A DNA stretch of 64,000 nt from Plenodomus lindquistii (taxonomy: Eukaryota; Ascomycota; Dothideomycetes; Pleosporales; Leptosphaeriaceae). Position numbers and translations under genes: made by a program. Position 1 is the stretch's first letter. Each line of letters begins with the position of its first letter. The stretch lies in contig JANUWI010000001.1 of NCBI GenBank assembly GCA_025504975.1, forward strand, positions 4,030,001 through 4,094,000, read 5' to 3'. Positions 33,700 to 45,228 of this stretch are shown in pieces. The notes beneath the pieces were generated by a model. That model was not told the DNA's origin and did not search any database. It saw only the letters and a list, made by a program, of their open reading frames with translations.

Positions 33700-36600
33700 T
33701 CAGAAATCGTCTTCAGGCTTGGTTCCGAAGTTCGCTGGCTGATACTCCGAATGGCTGCTGACCGAGCTTACGACGGGCTTGCTGGGTGTTGGTTCGGTAA
33801 TTGTGGTATCGTCGATGCCAGCCATGACGCTATCCTCGTTCTCATCCTGGTCGCTTGTAGACTCCTGCGTGTCTTCAAATACACCGTTATCCTCGTCGTC
33901 GCCTACCGACGGTGTCTCCCCCTTTACATGTCCAACAGAAACGTCCAGATTCCCGCTAGCAATGTCCTCGAATTGCTCATCAAGACCGAGAATGAGCTCC
34001 TTGATTTCTTTCCTGATCTCCCGCTCTTCCCGGCCCTTCAACAGCATGGGCGCTTTGATCTCACGACCAGCAAGCGCTTGCATGTAGTCTCTGTTCATCT
34101 GTACAAAGATCTCATCGGCCTTGGCTTCCATCGATTCTTGCAGTGCTTTGCACATCTGATCAAGATGCTTTTCGACGGTTTTCGTAGCATTGTGGAACAT
34201 TTGATGACGCTGCTGTTCAATATGGTTCATCATGTGCTCCTTCATACGCTTGTAGCTGCCTGGGCCACTCTCTACGGCGCAGGCATAATATACTGTATGC
34301 ATGATGTTGGCAATGGTCGGCGTAAAGTCGCGGTTGGCCTCGCGCTGGAGCTCGGTCATCTGGGTAACAAGTAGAGTACCGAGATCCGCGTAGAGCTGCT
34401 CGTAGGTGTTGATCTGAGTTTTGAGCATGGTCAGGCTGGCAAGACCAACTCCGTTCTTGCGTGCGCGCTCTTCAACAGCGCTGTGGAACGCGTGTAAGAC
34501 CTTGCTAGAGTTTGTGACATATGTCTTGAAAGCTTGAGGAAGGCGACTTTGGAAGGCGCGCTCCCAGCCGGAGGCAAGCTTCTTGAGAATGGGGTCTACA
34601 CTGATTTCGCGTTAGCTTGATAGCATGAACGCAAGCTGCAGGACTCACAGGTCGGCGTTGAAGTCTCGAAGGCCTGCGCTGGGGGAGTGATAAACGCCGT
34701 CCCGCCTCACCACCGCCTTGTATGTCCCCCAGTGCAAGCCACCCATATCCTTCTGACCCCAAGCTAGAGCCGTGGTCGGTGCGGCCTCGATAGCTTCGTT
34801 GATCAGTTCGGGGGTTTTGTCGAATATCTGATTCTTGAGCTCCGACCGCATCTCACCAATGCACGCTTGAACTGCCTGCTCCAGGCCTGTCTCTAGTTGT
34901 CCAAGTCGCCGCTTGAGATAGCTGACCTGTTTGGCCTTATCTTCGTCCGTCATTTTCAGGCCCGTGCCATCGTCGGACGCCCATAGATGAAACGTTGTCA
35001 TGAGTTGACAGAAGTTGAGCAGAAATGTCCTAGCAGTTTGAATACGTCCGCCTTCCGTCAGCTTCTTGCAATGTGCCTGTAACTGTGGAACCTCAGTCTC
35101 TTCCGGCGTGACAAAGCCTGGAACGTCATCGTCTTTGATCAAACGACCTTGCATCTTCTGATATGCTCGGCTACTGACGCAGAAGACGGGCAGTGACTTC
35201 GCGACTTGATCATAGTCTCGGGTTTCTTCATCAGGATTGAAATTGTCCTCGTCTTCTTCCGCGGCATTCTCTTGATCAATCTCTTTGATACCAGCAGCGA
35301 AATCAGCCTGGATCGCAGTCTTCGAGTACTCATTGCGTCCGGCAATGCAGATGCGGCTTATTTTGGCTTTGATCTCCTTGATCTTAGCGTTCAGCTCCTG
35401 GATCTGTGACTTTTGCTCTTCCATCTCATGCTTCTTTGCGATGGCCGCTCTTCTGGCATCCTTCTTGACATCTCTCAACTCTTTCAACTTTTGCTTTATG
35501 TCTGCTTCCGACAAAGGCATCCGCTGGGAGTCATCGATGGGCTCCTCTTCGTCTTCGGTCTCTTCATCATCAGTAGCGAGGAAGTCGTCATCTGTGTCAT
35601 CATCCCGACCCGACTTCTTTCGCGATTGCTTACCTGAACTGCTTTTTTTACGCTTCTTGGACGCTGGCAATGGCGCAAAGACCGTCTTCCCATCGTCCAA
35701 CATTTCTTGAAGGGTCTCCCACTGCTCGATCTCGTCAGAGGCATTGTTCAGGGCGACCTTGAAGTCGTCTTGCTCGTCTTTGAGGTTGGCAATGGTTCTT
35801 TCGACCTGCTTAATTTGCTTGTCATGTTGCGCCTGCTCCTGCTCAAGGTCGGCAATCTCTTCCTCGAGCTCCAAGCTATCAATAGCCTCAGTGATAGAGA
35901 TATCATCAGTCTTTGAGCAGATGAAGGTGACGGTAGAGAATCCACCATCGTACTTGAGCTGGCGCTTGAATGTGTCCCCCAGTAGCGTCTTAGCAGCTTT
36001 GTCATCCACTGCCCGATTGATCGGCGCGACGATCCACAAGCCAGTACATTGCTTTAGATATCCTTGTGCAACGGCCGCCCGAGCGGCATTCGAGTCATGG
36101 ACACCTGGGAGATCAACAATGCACGCTCCTGTGGAAAGTGCAGGACTCTTCGTGTAAATCTTCACGACCTTGATCAACGGCCAGTACTCCATTTGGGTCC
36201 CAGTGCTCTTCTCTTTCGATTTGTCTTTGCTCTTCTTGGTGACCTTTTCTTTGCTGTCGACGTAGCTTTGTAGGTCGTTGTAGAAGCGACCTGGCATAGC
36301 GCATGCGATCTTCTTGGTGGCACCAAGAATTTCAGCGATAGCAGGTCTTGCCATCAAACGGGGTACAGTACACTCGCCTAGGGTGTCTCGAGGAATGTCA
36401 GGATAAACAGAGTGGAACTTAGCCCAGGCAATACCAGCATCGGAGTTAGGATCAGACACATCACGAGACAAGGTGCCATTCTCGGTAAGGAATTCCTTCA
36501 GCAATATGTGAAGCTCTTTCTCCCAGTCCGCATGGCTAATAAAATCAATCTCCGCCCGATACTTGTCGGATGAGCTTGTGCTGGCGTTCCATGAGATCTC

Positions 36601-38121
36601 AGTGACGACAGCGGTGCAGGCTCGCATGCAATTGGTGGGGACAAGTCGCTCCTCATCAAGCAAGGCGTTGATGACACTGCTCTTGCCAGCACCAGTATTA
36701 CCGACGACCCCTACAACCGTTCGCTTCCGCTCGGCCTGGGGTATCAACCTGTCAATAGACTGTACCCACGATTCAGACTCCGCATTTGTGGTTGCGTGCT
36801 GCGCGAATCTTGCTTTGAGCGTCTGTAGGTTTGCAATTGCTTTCTGTACGCCGGCTTCCAGGATTAGAGGGTCTTGTCGATCAATGATTGCTCTGATATG
36901 TTGTTGAGACAGCGTAGTCACTTCTTCCTGACTGTCTGGTGACATTTGGCGAGTGAAGACCTCATCTGGGTCAAACGATGGCATCGAATCATCTTTGGCA
37001 TCCTGGAAACCAAAAGAACTCGCGCGTGATAGCGATCGCCCTGCTTCGCTTTTGACCGCTGTTTCGTCTTGCATTAACGCAGCATGGACCGCGGACACCT
37101 CTTGAGCATTGATTCCAGCCATACCGAGGGGACCTGAAGAAGCAGTAGAGACAGCACTCGCATGATTCCAGAAAGGTGCAGTATAGGTAGGTGATTGATT
37201 GATACCACCCAAATATGGACCGCGGTAAGAGTTTGGCGGAGGACCGGTCGGTATTAATGGGGCATTGCTCACGTTCTCGGCTCGAGTTCGGGGTGCAGCA
37301 AATACACCAGATACTGGCGTGCTACTCAGCGGGTTTCGGGGATAATGTGCTTCTGGTATGTAAAGTCCTTGCGATGCATGATAGGGTACTTGATAGGGCA
37401 GCGCGGTGTTCGAGAGCGCAGACGTGCGTCGCGATCCGACAGTCGATGGTAATCCGAACCCATGCCTGGCGGGATCCTCAGGACGTATAGGTGTAGGGCT
37501 TGACCGTTGTGATTCAATCGTCGATGGAAAGCCGAATGCATTGCCCGCTGGAACCCTAGGATGTGCAAGGGTAGGACTGGAAGTGCCAACAAGCTCTGAG
37601 GTACCATCTAGGGGCGGTATGCTCTTTGTGCGTGTAGCAAGTCGGGTACTTGGACTGTCGTGTGATTGCCTTGCGATATCTGCTTGCAAGGCTGAGTCAC
37701 TGCAGATCAGACTTGGGCCTGTAATAGAAGGGTTAGGTGTTCGGACTGTTTCAGGTCGACTCGCCAGGAACAGTACGAGACTATCACCAGGTGTCTGGAA
37801 TGACCTTACAATATCACTCAAGCCTACGACGGCACCTTTGTGCTTGAGTTCAAGCCCTTCGACATTGAAAGTCTTTTTATAAGTCTCATGGATCTTCTGT
37901 GTTGTAATTTTCTACCCAAAGTCAGCAAACACAACTTGGAACACGATTGATTCTCAGCGACTCACGCTGTGACCTAACATCCACACGAAATCGACCTCAC
38001 TCAACGTATCCGTGGGTTTCTTTTCATGTGAGAGCACCCCAATCCAGCAGCGCTTGGGCTTGAGCTCCTGCGCTGGAATCACTGCCCTAGCTTTCCGCTG
38101 GAAATCATCCCAATCTGCCAT
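33700..38121 (-). CDS. Large dynamin-like GTPase, nuclear GTPase SLIP-GC-like
   Basis: Three exons, minus strand: 38121-37966, 37911-34649 and 34600-33700; introns 54 and 48 bp; 1439 aa. Start is the ATG giving MADWDDFQRKARAVIP. Residues ~1-100 form a conserved-looking N-terminal module (KRCWIGVLSHEKKPTDTLSE; HETYKKTFNVEGLELKHKG), ~110-380 are Ser/Pro-rich and disordered. The GTPase core has the P-loop GNTGAGKSSVINALL near 458, IVDLPGVHDSNAARAAVA near 652 (switch II, DxxG) and CSKTDD near 717 (the N/TKxD position). Long charged coiled coils flank an acidic/basic Ser-rich insert (SKKRKKSSSGKQSRKKSG, then a run of Asp/Glu) that could be a nuclear signal. The C-terminal half is helical (WERAFQSRLPQAFKTYVTN). 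This organisation matches the fungal relatives of vertebrate NUGGC/SLIP-GC. Cellular role in fungi is not known to me. It is divergent from the zincin-like gene. Confidence 0.82.
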
Positions 38122-39273
38122 GATGGACTCGAATGAGAGGCTACTGCTGACTAGACATAAGAGGTGCACGAAGTGAGCTCGGCGCACGAGATGAAATGAC
38201 GCGGTAGGGCGCGGTTGCTGCGATACAGAGCAATGGACGTGGAGGCGACGTTTTCAAAATCCCTATGGCTCTGAACGCGAGCCGCGATAACCCTGGCCTG
38301 AGGTCTGCAAGGCGCGGTGAATGTGAATAGATGGGATGATGTTGCTGGTGAGCCGTGGGGCAGACGCGCTTGTGGAAGGAGCGCGTTAGTGGCCACGCTA
38401 AAACGCGTCGTTGGGCCGCTTCTACTCCACTCGTTCATTCACTGTCATTTCACTCACCGGCTTATGCTAAATCGATATGCGCATGCTCTGAATGGTGTAT
38501 CCCTTTGGATCCATTGTATCGAAGATCGGACGAATGTATCTAGTTTTACATCCAAACGACATCGGCAGCGAGCGGGATCAGCAAAAGGTGTTGCACTCCG
38601 ACGTGGCGCGTCAAAATGTATCCGTACATGGTGAGACAATCTATTCAGTCTAAAAAGCCATGCAACGGCATGGCTGATCTTTGGCTTTGCGAGAAGACCA
38701 GAAACGTTCATGACGCGCTGTCACGTGACGTCCTGGCTTCTAAAGGCAACCTCTCTGAAAGCGTGTAAGCTTGAAGGCAAGGCCCATTGACAACATGCTA
38801 TGTTGTCCACGTCTACTCCCACTAATACTATACGCTTCTTGTGGCAAACTCCTTCTCGAAAGCGCTCTTCTATACCGTACATACCGCATGATTGTGAGGC
38901 AGAACTCGGAGTCTGGCACCCGTCAACAGTCTCCCAGATCATTCCTCATCAACCGATTCATGACCATACACCACCATGGCATTCACACTCTAGAATTACG
39001 CATTGTGCTGGCATGTTCTTGTTGTCCTGCAGAAACTTCACGGTCGTGATGGACCTCTAACCACAATGTAATGTCTCACCTTTGTCCTATTGATCATGTC
39101 TACCATCAGCCACTACACAACATCGATCGCTATGTCGATCCGACATTGTCTTGAAGCTTTGTCCTATTGTCATCTACACAATGTCTTCAACAGTCCTGTA
39201 TCCGATATGTCTACCTACAGTCTCCATCTTCAAGTTGTTGCAACAGTTACGAGCCCTACCTTATTTCAGAAAG
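38122..39273. other. Shared intergenic promoter region; no gene seen
   Basis: About 1.15 kb between the divergent GTPase and zincin-like genes. Contains GTCACGTGACGTCC near 38722, a palindromic CACGTG core inside a CRE-like context that could bind bHLH or bZIP factors. Short open frames show no homology. Confidence 0.4.
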
Positions 39274-40860
39274 ATGGCATCACTGACATCATCACACGCA
39301 TCGCAGTCACCCTCGCATGCTACACTTCCACCAGCGCAAAAAGCAGCGCTTCGCAAATATGGCGGGATCAATGCTCTGATTGCAACATGCAATCGAGATG
39401 ATCGCTTCCATCTCCTTGAAGATGAGGCCGTACCCAGAGGGAACCTGGACAACTTCATACATCCCGTATTTACTGCCCTCTCACTAGCTGAAGACAGCAT
39501 CTATACCCAGGCCATGCGCTTTGCTTCGCATCTTCTCACCCACGATTCTCTCCTGACCTTTTTCGTACCTTTGTTATACGGGCGGCAATTGACGACTCAG
39601 GTCGATGGAGTAGAACGAACTTTCTTATCTGACCCCCTCGCCAACGTTTCTAACGAGCAACAGCAAAAATATCTTGACGGTGTGCGTGAGGCCCTATATT
39701 GCCTCGGTCACAGCCTCCATATCAATTTTGTAGCCCCTGTGCACAGAGTCTACGCGCGAACGATGCGAAGTAGCGCAAACTCAACGCACAAAGCAACTTG
39801 CTGTCCTCGTTTCCAAAGAACATGGTCGCCTCGCATCGAGATTGCAGACTACTTCAAAAAGTACTACGAGAATGAGTATCGGGACGCGTCGCGTTGCGCG
39901 CAATTCCGTCATGATTTTCTTTTCGCTACGACACTCGTCCACGAAATTATCCATGCGTTTGGAGTATTACAAAGAGGTGACCTATATGAACCCTACATCC
40001 GTGCCAATGATCCCAACAGTGAGTGGGGTTGGGCATGGGAGAACTTCATGTTTGGCTGCATCATCAATCCCCAATCGCGATCACAACCCGGGACACACTT
40101 ACTCATGCGCAAGATATGGGCTGACGACCGAGCAGCGGAAGAGGCTGGAGGTAAAGAGTACTATGATGTGTCGATGGCTTGGATCGCGCAATGGTTCCGT
40201 AAAGAAACGTGGAACGTTGTGGCGGAACGAGGACCGGCAGCGATTCCGCCGCCCACGGCGCACTTCAAAATCCAGTCTTCAACCAAATTGGGCTCTTGGA
40301 TCGTAAGTAGTGATCTGGATGACGTCAGGGACGACCTCCGAATTCTTCACAACGAGTGGAGGATGCAAGACGAGTCCCCTACCCGCAACTTGAGAGATAC
40401 CCGTACTCCGCCCACATCCTCGCCAAGAGCATCGCTGCCACCACCCACTGACGGAGTCCGCATCCCAAGACTGATCTGGCGTTTCCAGACGACGGGAAGA
40501 CTTCAGAAGTCTAACGTGCCAATACCCGTGCGCGAACCTCAACGAGTAACTACCTGTGCAGGTTGCAGACAATACCTGCCGAACATGGGGCAAAAGAGGA
40601 ACTCAACCACCCAGCAACGCACTCAAGACCCCTATGAACTCGTTTTTACCGAGGGAGGGCTGAATGAGTGCGCATTGGTATGTCAATGTAAGCCTCCATG
40701 CCACCCACTCACGCAACTAAGGCCTAGTATCCCCTCAAATGATGCCTCCAACAATTTCACGGGCAAGCCTTTAGGCTGTGCCTCGAAGCGAACGCGTAAT
40801 GACGACAATGAAGAAGAACGCCCGTGTAAGCGTAAGAAAGTACCAACTCCTCGTAGCTAA
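39274..40860 (+). CDS. Uncharacterised zincin-like protein with HExxH motif and basic C-terminus
   Basis: Single-exon frame; 528 aa from the ATG at 39274 (MASLTSSHASQSPS). The frame is open 41 codons upstream (39151), but that part is hydrophobic and unlike the rest. Residues 223-227 are HEIIH within TTLVHEIIHAFGVL, the zinc-binding pattern of metallopeptidases. About 10 residues later EPYIRANDPNSEWGWAWE offers a possible third ligand and then ENFMFGCIINP. I recall fungal hypothetical proteins with LVHE.. HAF and a following LG.SWE..MFGG stretch, so this seems to be an existing but unstudied fungal family; no signal peptide is seen, so it is not an ordinary secreted protease. The C-terminal third is Pro/Thr/Arg-rich and ends with CASKRTRNDDNEEERPCKRK, a likely nuclear localisation signal. 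A CxxC pair (TCAGCRQ) lies near 430. Activity is inferred from the motif only. Confidence 0.75.
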   Translation: MASLTSSHASQSPSHATLPPAQKAALRKYGGINALIATCNRDDRFHLLEDEAVPRGNLDNFIHPVFTALSLAEDSIYTQAMRFASHLLTHDSLLTFFVPLLYGRQLTTQVDGVERTFLSDPLANVSNEQQQKYLDGVREALYCLGHSLHINFVAPVHRVYARTMRSSANSTHKATCCPRFQRTWSPRIEIADYFKKYYENEYRDASRCAQFRHDFLFATTLVHEIIHAFGVLQRGDLYEPYIRANDPNSEWGWAWENFMFGCIINPQSRSQPGTHLLMRKIWADDRAAEEAGGKEYYDVSMAWIAQWFRKETWNVVAERGPAAIPPPTAHFKIQSSTKLGSWIVSSDLDDVRDDLRILHNEWRMQDESPTRNLRDTRTPPTSSPRASLPPPTDGVRIPRLIWRFQTTGRLQKSNVPIPVREPQRVTTCAGCRQYLPNMGQKRNSTTQQRTQDPYELVFTEGGLNECALVCQCKPPCHPLTQLRPSIPSNDASNNFTGKPLGCASKRTRNDDNEEERPCKRKKVPTPRS

Positions 40861-42643
40861 TCCCGTTCAACGCGCTCTATGGGCAAGCATGCACCGGGTA
40901 CCTATGTAGGACATCATTCTGGACGATTTCATTGGCTCATTGAACCGTGTCGATAGTGTCCAGTCAATAGGTCTGCTTTCACGCAGAAGGTTCCAGTATT
41001 CAGGAGCACCAGTGTTTCTAAAAGAACTATTTTCATTATATTTAAGCATAGCGAAGCATAGCGGCACTACCCGTCTCAACATTCAGATATTTGCATCAAC
41101 TCATAGCCATTTGCCACTATGTCGGCGGCATACCATGAATAAACTCGATTTTATCAAGATTCTACTGCTCGTCATTTCACCCAAGCTCGAGGCCGCGCTT
41201 GATCCACAGTCTCATGTGGGAGTAGCGTGCTTAAAATCAAGACGCCGCAAAGGCTTTCACACCGCCACTCTTTTCCACGTAGAGCTCACACACTGTCAGT
41301 AGTTTCCAATAAAGTATCGAGATCACACCATTCCAGATTACACGGCTGTATGCTGTTGTAAAGCCACGACTGCGATTACAAGTTTGCGTGGAAACAGAAA
41401 TGGAAGTCTGAAGTGATCTCTGGCGTTGCGTCTGCGAGCAAGCATCATCAATATCAATGGATAAACATATACAGAGAGCTTACGCATGGCTTCATCAATA
41501 CTATTTGAAAGTGAAGGCTGGACACATGTTTTACCGGCCAAGCTTACACGCAGCGGACTTTAGAGCATACGTCATCGTCAGCTTCAGCGCATAAAGCCTT
41601 TTGAACAGTCATGATACATGGAGTACCACGTGCCTGCTACTCAGTTGCTTGCGTGAGAATCCGTAGGGCCTTTAGCGACGTGGTGACTTGAGATACACCA
41701 ATATTAGGTGATAGTCAAGAGATGACCATCCTGTGAGTGAGACATGCAAAGCGTGAGATCGACTCACAACTAATAGTCATCGCACGTGTATTGGAACCTT
41801 GAGGACAATTCAGGATTGACATGCCAGCAATTGAGGTGGTTGTCCAGTCGATGCATTTAGTCAGGAACCCGGCCGGCGATTCAGGAGCTACGGGTTGGCG
41901 AACCAGTTACCCACGCTTTCCTGCTTTACCAACTTAGTCAGTGAGACTCCTACCGTAGAATCGGAGGATTCTTAACATGATAGAAGTAACGACAGAGCCT
42001 CGTTCTTATGGTAGCTTGGCATGAGTGCGCACTTGCGGAGCCAACCGGGCATCTCCTCGGTCTTGTCGACGTGTCAGGCTACGTAATCACAATGTCACGT
42101 ATGGCTCCAAAGTACGTGAAGCCGTTTGCACCTTTCTCTGATAGGTTCTCAAATCCCAGAATAATTTGGTTCGCCCGGTGTAGATTCGCAGTGGAAAGGA
42201 AGATCACATGACGGCTGCGTCGTGGTTGGCCGTAGCGCGTGCCCGGGGCAGGACGTTGAATTTTGAGTACTCCGAGCCCACACTCCACCTGCGACTGCAC
42301 TCTCCACCCCGCGCAACAGCGTGAATCAGCTGCAACGCCTCAATTTACCCATATTATCACACTGCTAGCCATTTCTGACCACGAGCTGATCCGAATTGTG
42401 ATCGATATCATCGGCGCCACCCGGGCAGTACTCAGGATCTTCCCCGCGAGTACTCAAGTACAGCAACATCAGGAGCCTTCACTTCTACGTTTCAAGTTTG
42501 GCCTTGGCATATATTGCACAATAGGAACGGATCTCCGGCGCTCCGTCCGCCAGTTGCTATAGATTGTCGACTGCTTCCTTTCCCAGGTAACTTGACTACG
42601 ACACCAACTGCAAACCTTACTTAGATATCATCTACGAGCCGAT
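40861..42643. other. Intergenic; no gene seen
   Basis: About 1.8 kb. Short frames on both strands (for example 42008-42562) do not resemble proteins. A TATATTT-like AT patch lies near 41035. The last 100 bases before 42644 have the CA/CT-rich look of a 5' leader. No island unit was placed. Confidence 0.4.
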
Positions 42644-45228
42644 ATGGCCTCCAACCCCAGTACACCGTACTTTCCCTCGGAAAGCAACGCTCCATCATCT
42701 ACATTACCCGAGCATATGCATGGTCTCATTGAGCTTGCGACTCTCGCCGACATGAACCGGTTCCTCAAAGAAAGCAAATCAGCTGACGATCTCACTCTGG
42801 CTGGCTGGATCCAGGATACCTTCCTTTACGACCCCATGGACCAGACTACTAGGCCTATTCGTACTCCAGAAGGCTTCGCCAAACTTGATAACGCCTATCG
42901 GCGCGTGCGCTCACTTACCAACAAGGTTCAAGACAAGTGGCCCTTCCTCGACCAGAACTACAGGGCCATGTCAACGGCTACCGTTCGAAATAACTCCCGT
43001 GGTGAGGCCTCACCGGGCATCATGTTCAAGCCAGAGCGTGGCGTACTCCCAGCGAACGACGCTACCGCCACGGCCAGTACGCACGCTTCACTTTTCAAGC
43101 TTTTGACTCCACTGACGCCACAATGATACAGCCTCATCCACACCCGAGCTACAGGCGCCGTCTGACACGTATCAACTAGGCCGGAGTCGTGTGCATGGGA
43201 AAGAGCCTGCGCGATCTGAACATGCGCCTGCCCCACTTCCTCAGAAGCCCTTGACCCCGCCAAAGTTGTCCCAAGAGAAAGACAGCCAAACGACGAATAT
43301 CACGACGTCTCAATCTGGAGAGCTGACACCAGCCGACTCCACCGTTTTCGATGGCTTCCCCGAACGTACAGGTATGTCAAAAGCACACAAGTGCCACAAG
43401 CCCTCGCATCGGGTAGGAAGTTCAGTCGTACCCATGTTACTTCGTACTTGACACTTGTACAACCACTGACAGTGGCCAAAGATGAATTTCCGGCACTGGA
43501 CGAAAATCTTCTTGGAGAGTCACTGGCTGGTGCAGAGGAACAGAGTGATTGTCACCGTGGGCAAGGGTTGAGCCATATGCACGATGTGAGCATCAATTCA
43601 GACCTCATGTTACTTTACATCTCTAATCCTAAACAGTTACGAGGTACCGATGGTCGATTTCAACCGAAGGCTTTGTCATCTATAGCCTCGAAGAAGACTA
43701 CGCAGCGACGAGTTGCAAAAGCCAGCAACCACCTAGACTGTAAGTACCTCTGGACTTGAAGACCCCCGAATGTTATTTCTCTTGGCAGCTGACCTCTATA
43801 TAGCAAGGAAACCTGGATCAGAGATGCCACAAACCGCTCACTCTGAACCTGCCAATACTTTAGACTCAGTATCTGATGTGCCGCAACCGTCAACACCATT
43901 CGCAGCTAGTTTAATTGAGACCACCGAAGTAACGGATCTTCCCGTTCCAGATCCAAACGTCACTAGCCAAGAAGAGGAGGCTGTCAGGCCTGCAATCGGA
44001 TCGTCGAAGCCACGTGTTCGATTCAGCGATATCACGTCGGAAGGTGGGCTCCTGTTGAACCTATCTTTTTAGCTGCACGCATCGCTGACTTACCAAAGAC
44101 TCTACCCCTACCTACGCACTTGCGGTTGAGTCTGACCCTATACTCTCCAACCTCGATAAGCTACCGCCAAACTCATTCAAGCGCACTACCAAGCGCAAGA
44201 GCCCACCAAGCTCTCAGTCGAGCCCTAAGCCAATCAAGCGAGGCCGTCCGTCGGATGTGAAGAAGACGCCTGTGGCTGCTGATGTTACTTCTCACAACGG
44301 AGTTGATGCAGCACCAGCAGCGACACCAACTGTTCAACCTGAGAAGATTGGTGTGACGACTCGTCGGAGTGCACGGCGCTCAGCCGCTACAGATATGGAG
44401 GTTGCTGCACCACCGCAGCCAAGTGTAACCAATTATGACACTGCTGAGAAGACCAAAAGCTCCGAGCAGACAGGAACGCTGAAGGACGTCGAAACATCCA
44501 ACAACATTCAAACACTCAAGGAGACTGAAGCACTCGTCTCCCACGACGATGACGATACCATGTTTGTCGTCGACGCGCGGCCTCCAACCACCCTCAAAGA
44601 GAAAGCAGAACCAACCCCCCCTTTCAAGGTCAAGAAAACTCGAGCGAAAGCTGTTCCAAGGGTGACTTCGCCCCGAGCAACTCGCTCCAAGACGACAGTT
44701 GCTGGTTTGGAAGTGTCTCCGCAAAGCACCTCAGCCTCAGCCGACCATAGCTTGATAGATTTGGCTATGGACCGATTGATCCAGGCCGATGCTGCAACTT
44801 CGCAACCCGGCCCTACACCAGCCAAACGCAAGAAGTCGCAGTCCAAGTCAGGTGCACCTCCTCCAATTTCCGCCCTGGAAGCCAGCGCGAATGCCGCGAC
44901 AGGTATGCCGATTCCAAGTTGTAAGTTTCCAGTGTCCCGAACAACTCATCAGTCTTTCCTTTAACAATGAACTGACAATAAGATAGCTGCTGCGTCCGAC
45001 TCAATGTCGAACTGGAGCACACTACCCGAAGAACCCGAGATCCAATTCTATGCCCTCATTTTCTTCCCGAGTGGTCGTACTGTTAACATTCCTATATCCA
45101 CCAACAGGATGAAACCTGAGGAGGAGCAGCTGCTCGTGAAGTACGCTGCTTTTATAGGGAAAAAGGGGGCTGCGAGGATTGATCTTGAGACTTATCGCGA
45201 AATTTACTTTGATGCGAAGAAGGAGTGA
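42644..45228 (+). CDS. Disordered protein with AT-hook-like motif, function unknown
   Basis: Seven exons: 42644-43076, 43132-43371, 43473-43585, 43637-43739, 43789-44043, 44099-44920 and 44987-45228; introns 55, 101, 51, 49, 55 and 66 bp; 735 aa, every join in phase. The N-terminal ~130 residues look folded (LPEHMHGLIELATLADMNRF; LDNAYRRVRSLTNKVQDKW), the middle ~450 are Ser/Thr/Pro/Lys-rich and disordered, with SSKPRVRFSDITSEG (a PP1-docking-like RVRF) and KPIKRGRPSD near 428, an AT-hook-like GRP core. Later KKTRAKAVPRVTSPRATRSK is also very basic. The C-terminal ~75 residues (WSTLPEEPEIQFYALIFFPS ... ETYREIYFDAKKE) are folded and conserved-looking. Chromatin association is a reasonable guess from the basic motifs. 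I recognise no family. The ORF pieces read singly would look like four unrelated genes. Confidence 0.75.
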
